DNA of 11,068 bases from CAZUGH01 sp964619785. GTDB taxonomy: Bacteria > Bacillota > Clostridia > Lachnospirales > Lachnospiraceae. The translations under genes were made by a program, and so were the position numbers. The notes beneath the pieces were generated by a model that did no database searches, was not told where the DNA came from, and worked only from the letters and a program-made list of their open reading frames with translations. The stretch is taken from assembly GCA_964619785.1 (NCBI GenBank), contig CAZUGH010000062.1, positions 1-11,068 of the forward strand. Direction: 5' to 3'. Below are positions 6,563 to 11,068 of this stretch, in pieces. Numbering within the stretch: the stretch's first letter is position 1; each line of letters starts with the position of its first letter.

Positions 6563-8370
6563 GTGAATTTTTGCCTATTTCAAGAAAAGATATGAAGAGA
6601 AGAGGCTGGAAGCAGTGTGATTTTGTATATGTCATCGGAGATGCTTATGTCGATCATTCTTCATTTGGACCGGCGATTATCAGCCGGCATTTAGAAGCTC
6701 ATGGATATAAAGTGGGTATTATCTCGCAACCGGATTGGAAGGACCCTCAGAGCATTGCGCGATTGGGCGAACCGAGATTAGGATTCTTGGTAAGTAGTGG
6801 CAATATGGATTCGATGGTGAATCATTATACCGTTGCGAAGAAACACCGGAAAATGGATGCTTATACACCGGGTGGAGTGATGGGAAAACGTCCAGATTAT
6901 GCGACAGTAGTTTATTGCAATCTGATACGTCGTAGTTTTAAGGAAATGCCTATTATCATTGGTGGCATCGAGGCTAGTTTGCGCCGTTTAGCTCATTATG
7001 ATTATTGGTCAGACCGCGTGAAGCATTCTATTTTGATGGATTCGGGTGCAGATTTGATCTCGTATGGAATGGGCGAGAGGAGTTCGCTTGCTATCGCTGA
7101 GGCATTAGATAGTGGGATGGATGTGAAGGATATTACGTTTATTCCAGGCACGGTTTATCGGACGCGCGAGCCTGAGAATGTATATGAAGGAATCATGCTT
7201 CCGTCTTTCGAAGAGGTAAAAGCGGACAAAAGAAAATATGCCAAGAGTTTTATGACACAATATGAAAATACAGATCCATTTACAGCGAAACCATTGATTG
7301 AGACATATCCGCATCAAGTATATGTAGTGCAAAATCCACCGTCAGAACCTTTGACACAGATAGAGTTTGATGATGTTTACCGTTATCCCTATATGAGAAC
7401 TTATCATCCGTCTTATAAGGCGCTAGGTGGGGTGCCGGCAATCGATGAGATTCAGTTTAGCCTTACGAGTTGTCGAGGTTGCTATGGTGGCTGCAATTTC
7501 TGTGCACTTACATTTCATCAGGGACGAATTGTTCAGGCGAGAAGTCATGAAAGTATATTAGAAGAGGCGCGTGAGATAACCAAATCGGATTCGTTCAAGG
7601 GCTATATTCATGATGTAGGTGGACCGACAGGAAATTTCCGTGCACCATCTTGCGAGAAACAGTTGACGAAAGGGGTTTGCAAAGACAAGCAGTGTTTGTT
7701 CCCGAAACCATGTAAGAATCTCAAGGTTGATCATAAGGATTATGTATCCTTGTTAAATAAGCTTAAGAAACTTCCTAAGGTCAAAAAGGTATTTGTACGC
7801 TCAGGAATACGATTTGACTATGTGATGGCAGATTCAGACAATACATTCTTAAAGGTGTTATGCCAGGATCATATCAGTGGACAGCTCCGAGTTGCACCAG
7901 AACATGTGGCTGATAAGGTGCTTCATGCGATGGGTAAGCCTGAGAATAAAGTATATGAGGCATTTCTGAAGCGGTACGAGAAAGTAAATGGTGGTAAGAA
8001 GCAATATGTTGTTCCTTATCTTATGTCATCACATCCGGGTTCTGATCTGAAGGAAGCAATACAGTTAGCAGAGTATGTGAGAGATTTAGGATACATGCCA
8101 GAACAGGTTCAGGATTTTTATCCGACTCCATCAACGATATCTACCTGTATGTATTATACGGGACTTAATCCACGAACGATGAAGCCAATTTATGTACCGA
8201 AGAGCCCTCATGAGAAGGCAATGCAAAGAGCATTGATTCAATATCGCGACCCCAAGAATTATAAGCTTGTCAAGGAAGCTTTGATAAAAGCAGGAAGAGA
8301 AGACTTAATTGGATACGATAAGAAGTGTCTCGTTGGATTTCGACCAGGTAAGAAACAGAGTAGAAAATAG
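6559..8370 (+). CDS. YgiQ family radical SAM protein (UPF0313)
   Basis: A predicted cytosolic radical S-adenosylmethionine enzyme; the reaction of the YgiQ family is not established to my knowledge. The 603 residues begin with GTG at 6559, in a GTGA overlap with the uvrC stop. The N-terminal part (about 1-290) is the family-specific domain, with FLPISRKD and GDAYVDHSSFG near the start. The radical SAM cluster motif is C308-x3-C312-x2-C315 with an additional C305. A second Cys set, C365, C374, C379 and C385, follows and could hold another Fe-S cluster. The C-terminal segment (about 530-590, TGLNPRTMKPIYVPKS onward) matches the YgiQ tail (DUF3362-like). It is the last gene of the ftsH operon; its stop touches the terminator hairpin. 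Confidence 0.93.
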   Translation: MSEFLPISRKDMKRRGWKQCDFVYVIGDAYVDHSSFGPAIISRHLEAHGYKVGIISQPDWKDPQSIARLGEPRLGFLVSSGNMDSMVNHYTVAKKHRKMDAYTPGGVMGKRPDYATVVYCNLIRRSFKEMPIIIGGIEASLRRLAHYDYWSDRVKHSILMDSGADLISYGMGERSSLAIAEALDSGMDVKDITFIPGTVYRTREPENVYEGIMLPSFEEVKADKRKYAKSFMTQYENTDPFTAKPLIETYPHQVYVVQNPPSEPLTQIEFDDVYRYPYMRTYHPSYKALGGVPAIDEIQFSLTSCRGCYGGCNFCALTFHQGRIVQARSHESILEEAREITKSDSFKGYIHDVGGPTGNFRAPSCEKQLTKGVCKDKQCLFPKPCKNLKVDHKDYVSLLNKLKKLPKVKKVFVRSGIRFDYVMADSDNTFLKVLCQDHISGQLRVAPEHVADKVLHAMGKPENKVYEAFLKRYEKVNGGKKQYVVPYLMSSHPGSDLKEAIQLAEYVRDLGYMPEQVQDFYPTPSTISTCMYYTGLNPRTMKPIYVPKSPHEKAMQRALIQYRDPKNYKLVKEALIKAGREDLIGYDKKCLVGFRPGKKQSRK

Positions 8371-8372
8371 AA

Positions 8373-8424
8373 AAAGGGCGCACCGATATGTTAAATGATG
8401 ATTTAATATGTCGGTGCGCCCTTT
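8373..8424. terminator. Intrinsic terminator, probably bidirectional, between convergent genes
   Basis: A 24-bp stem (8373-8396 with 8401-8424) encloses the tetraloop GATG; all positions pair, two of them as G-U wobbles. The base of the stem is GC-rich (AAAGGGCGCACC with GGTGCGCCCTTT). Read on the minus strand it is followed by a T-rich tract (TTTTT C TATTTT), a strong terminator for the PBP gene. On the plus strand the T run is only three bases, so termination of the ftsH operon may be less complete. It lies 3 bases after the radical SAM stop and 9 bases before the PBP stop. Confidence 0.9.
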
Positions 8425-8433
8425 GCTGTATAG

Positions 8434-10971
8434 TTATTTATGCTTGCCACAGAGAATCCCGTTTAATTTGGATGGCAGTATAAGCGAGGAATCATCTGTA
8501 GTTGCTTCTTCTTTTTTCTGGAGATACACACGAGTGATAATCTTGTCAGCAGGACAGCGTTCGTTGGCTAGTCGATTGGAGTCTGTACAGATATTACATT
8601 TAACATGACAGTCACAATTCTCAGTTGGAACGGAGCCTACAGCAAAGTATTCTTTCTTGACACAAGAACCGCCCTCGGCGACATTGCATAAACCAGAGAC
8701 GGCAAGCTTGCCACATTTAGTACAAATCTTGGCTGATACGATGGAGTCTGGACGAATGAAGTTGGTTTTGTCAAATCCCTTATTGATTTTCTCCATGATG
8801 GTTCGCCAAATTTCTTTATGATAGGTGGTAGAGGACTGTGTTTTATTCTGATCATATCCACCCCAGATTCCTGCGGTAAGGTATGGTGTATAGCCAACGA
8901 ACCATAAATCTTTGTTACTAGAGGTTGTTCCTGTCTTACCCGCAACAGGCATCTTGATTTTTTTCCATTGAAGAAGTTTGCCACTTCCTATCTTGATAAC
9001 ATCTTTCATGGCACTTGTGAGGAGCCATGCAGTCGAATCTTTCATGACCTGTTTAGCAGTTGGTTCATTTTCTAATAGGACATTGCCATTGTGGTCAATA
9101 ATCTTAGTATAAAAAGATGCATTATTATATACACCGTTGTTTGCAATGGTAGCGAAAGCGTTTGTTAATTCTAGATTTGACACTCCTTTTGTTAATCCGC
9201 CAAGTGCCATTGGAAGCGCAATGTCGGTATAGGAGTTTCCTTTGGAGTCGGTCATGTTCTCAACGAGAGATGTGAATCCAAGGTTGAGCAGGTAGTCATA
9301 ACCAATCTTAGGAGTAACTTGCTCGAGAGTCTTGACCGCAATAATATTCATGGAGTTATAGATTGCTTCACGCATCGAAGTAAGACCACGATATCCGGTC
9401 TTGTACCAGTTCTTCACAAGCCGTTTGGTGCCAGGATAATAATATTTTGTATCATCTTGCACAGAGGCTAGTGTCATACCTGAGGTATCAAGCGCAGGCA
9501 GGTAGGTGGATAAAATCTTGAAGGTGGAGCCAGGCTGTCGGTAGGATTCGGTAGCACGATTGTAGGTACGACTACCCGTCTTAGAACCACGTCCACCTGA
9601 TAAAGCTTTGACATATCCCGTTTTCTGATCCATTAAGACAAAAGAGGTTTGTGGTTGAATCAGAAAGCTTTTTACTTCACCACTTATGACATCTTTGCCT
9701 TTGGTTTTTGCTTCTTTAAATCGTTCAATGTAGGGCGTTGCTTGTTTGGTATCTGTATAGTAAATACTGAATGGTATATTTTTACGCGCGAAATAAGATT
9801 CCATATCCTGTTGAGAATAGTGTGATTCAGTTCCGTCACTATGTTTGACAGATAGCTGATAGGACAACTGTTTCGTGGAATCGGCAGGATAATACTTCGG
9901 ATCATTAATAATCTTATCGCATGTACTCTGCATAGAGGAATCCTGTGTTGTGTAGATTTTAAGACCACCCCGGTAAAGTGCATTATAGGCTTGCGTCTCA
10001 GTATAGCCAAGCTTTTCTTTCATATCTTTTAAGACTTGATCAATCATGGCATCGGTAAAATATGATGTTATTGTCTGATCATTTTTGGACTTTTCTTCAT
10101 TTACTAACTCAATTCGGCCATAAACATCATCGGCCAATGCATCCTCATAATTCTTAGTTGTGATATATCCTTGGTCTTTCATATAAGTTAGAACTGTAAG
10201 CCGCTTTTTACTATTCGCGGCTGGGTGAGTAATTGGATTATAGGCAGAAGGGTTCTGCGTAATGCCGGCGAGTACGGCTGCTTCTGACAATGAGAGCTCG
10301 GCAACACTTTTATTGAAATAACGCTTGGAGGCAGCTTGTACACCTAATGTATTTTGACCTAAATTAATTGTGTTTAAGTAATACTCCATAATCTGTTCTT
10401 TGGTAAGACGCCTTTCAAGCTGTATGGAAAGATACTGTTCTTGTACCTTTCTTCTGAGCTTGCTAACAAATGTTGTTTCTTGTCCACCGTTAAATACCTG
10501 GTTCTTAAGCAACTGCTGCGTCAGAGTACTAGCTCCTTGGTTAAAGTCACCCCCAGATAGTCCGGTGAAAAATGCTCTCAGAATTCCTTGGGCATCAATT
10601 CCTTGATGACTCCAGAAGCGTTCATCTTCGATTGCGACAAAGGCACTGCGAAGATCTGTTGGAATCTGATCGAGAATGACATACTCACGGTTGGCATCTT
10701 TACCAACGAGTGTCTGAATTGCGTTGCCAGTATTGTTATAAACGGTTGTAGCATATCCGTTCGGAACAACATTGATTGCTTCGATGGATGGAGCAGTATC
10801 GACTAGACTATGAATCACACCGTATGCGATAGACCCACCAGCGAAGAAAGCGACGAAAGCACCTAAAAATAATATGCGGTAGATATATACTAGTATCTTA
10901 TGTGAAATCCGAGTACGCGGCGATGTGAGTTTGTCATCACGTTGCTGCGTGTTTTTGAAACTATAATTCAT
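8434..10971 (-). CDS. Class A penicillin-binding protein (bifunctional transglycosylase/transpeptidase, PBP1A type)
   Basis: Polymerises lipid II into glycan strands and cross-links the peptides on the outer face of the membrane. The 845 residues comprise: a short basic cytoplasmic tail; TM anchor at about 28-52; GT51 transglycosylase domain with EDERFWSHQG (115-124, E115 the likely catalytic Glu), QGASTLTQQL (145-154) and a family-typical RKVQEQ helix; a linker; and a transpeptidase domain with SxxK at S482-TFK485, SxN at S540-M-N542 and KTG at 679-681. After about residue 740 comes a Cys-rich tail with C750, C753, C762, C770, C786, C788, C792, C795, C806 and C841. GAGGAA (10982-10977), five bases upstream, supports the start. 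It is transcribed alone, convergent with the ftsH operon, and ends at a strong hairpin. No sign of truncation. Confidence 0.96.
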   Translation of the reverse strand: MNYSFKNTQQRDDKLTSPRTRISHKILVYIYRILFLGAFVAFFAGGSIAYGVIHSLVDTAPSIEAINVVPNGYATTVYNNTGNAIQTLVGKDANREYVILDQIPTDLRSAFVAIEDERFWSHQGIDAQGILRAFFTGLSGGDFNQGASTLTQQLLKNQVFNGGQETTFVSKLRRKVQEQYLSIQLERRLTKEQIMEYYLNTINLGQNTLGVQAASKRYFNKSVAELSLSEAAVLAGITQNPSAYNPITHPAANSKKRLTVLTYMKDQGYITTKNYEDALADDVYGRIELVNEEKSKNDQTITSYFTDAMIDQVLKDMKEKLGYTETQAYNALYRGGLKIYTTQDSSMQSTCDKIINDPKYYPADSTKQLSYQLSVKHSDGTESHYSQQDMESYFARKNIPFSIYYTDTKQATPYIERFKEAKTKGKDVISGEVKSFLIQPQTSFVLMDQKTGYVKALSGGRGSKTGSRTYNRATESYRQPGSTFKILSTYLPALDTSGMTLASVQDDTKYYYPGTKRLVKNWYKTGYRGLTSMREAIYNSMNIIAVKTLEQVTPKIGYDYLLNLGFTSLVENMTDSKGNSYTDIALPMALGGLTKGVSNLELTNAFATIANNGVYNNASFYTKIIDHNGNVLLENEPTAKQVMKDSTAWLLTSAMKDVIKIGSGKLLQWKKIKMPVAGKTGTTSSNKDLWFVGYTPYLTAGIWGGYDQNKTQSSTTYHKEIWRTIMEKINKGFDKTNFIRPDSIVSAKICTKCGKLAVSGLCNVAEGGSCVKKEYFAVGSVPTENCDCHVKCNICTDSNRLANERCPADKIITRVYLQKKEEATTDDSSLILPSKLNGILCGKHK

Positions 10972-11025
10972 GGGAGTTCCTCATTTCTATTATAAAGGAA
11001 AATTTGTTTTCATGTATAGATTATC

Positions 11026-11054
11026 AGTATAACAAAAAAGATGAAAAAATACAA
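11026..11054 (-). promoter_or_regulatory. Probable promoter of the PBP gene
   Basis: On the minus strand, TTGTAT (11054-11049) is followed by a 17-base spacer and TATACT (11031-11026, 5 of 6), with TG one base upstream of the -10 (extended -10 form). Transcription would begin near 11019 and leave a leader of about 48 bases. The -35 match is only 3 of 6. The rest of 10972-11068 is AT-rich and shows no other gene. Confidence 0.5.
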
Positions 11055-11068
11055 CCAAATAGAAGTTT

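Noticed and set aside
8637..8984. Minus-strand frame of 115 codons within the PBP gene
   Set aside because: Alternative frame of the PBP coding region, with low-quality composition and no start signals.
9684..10010. Minus-strand frame of 108 codons within the PBP gene
   Set aside because: Alternative frame of the PBP linker region; no support for translation.
10989..10994. Perfect TATAAT on the minus strand close to the PBP start
   Set aside because: There is no -35 match at proper spacing, and transcription would start inside the ribosome binding site. The extended -10 at 11026-11031 is the better candidate.
1..11068. Mobile elements, CRISPR arrays, tRNA or rRNA genes, defence or toxin-antitoxin systems
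   Set aside because: Nearly all of the window is explained by seven genes, six of them housekeeping families. No terminal inverted repeats, spaced repeat arrays, cloverleaf sequences or transposase/integrase motifs were seen.

Overview
The window looks like chromosomal core sequence from a moderately low-GC (low forties percent, by eye) Gram-positive anaerobe of the class Clostridia, most likely Lachnospiraceae or a close relative. This placement is inferred from the style of the protein families (a SecD that appears to read on into SecF, FtsH with an HEIGH zinc motif, a YgiQ-type radical SAM protein, a class A PBP with a Cys-rich tail), from strong GGAGG-type ribosome binding sites and from sigma-A-like promoters. 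No database search was possible.

Layout. Positions 1-1762 are on the minus strand: a secD or secDF gene that runs off the left edge, preceded in transcription order by an unrecognised 133-residue membrane protein. A 189-bp divergent intergenic region (1763-1951) holds two well-spaced promoters, one per direction, with short direct repeats between them. Positions 1952-8370 are a compact plus-strand cluster: ftsH, a Cof-type HAD phosphatase, uvrC and a YgiQ-family radical SAM gene. The junctions are an 11-bp overlap, a 14-bp gap and a 4-bp GTGA overlap, so it reads as one operon. A 24-bp perfect or wobble-paired hairpin at 8373-8424 separates it from a convergent minus-strand gene for a class A penicillin-binding protein (8434-10971), whose promoter lies near the right edge.

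How the genes relate. SecDF helps drive protein export and FtsH removes misassembled membrane proteins, so the divergent promoter pair places membrane protein export and quality control side by side. The rest of the ftsH operon is functionally mixed: metabolite phosphatase, nucleotide excision repair, and a radical SAM enzyme of unknown role. The PBP is an independent cell-wall synthesis unit.

I found no mobile element, CRISPR array, tRNA, rRNA, toxin-antitoxin pair or defence system, and no convincing new multi-gene system. The items most worth a second look are the 133-residue orphan membrane protein, the phased repeats between the divergent promoters, the duplicated KELLEE tail of FtsH that supplies the next gene's ribosome binding site, and the Cys-rich tail of the PBP.
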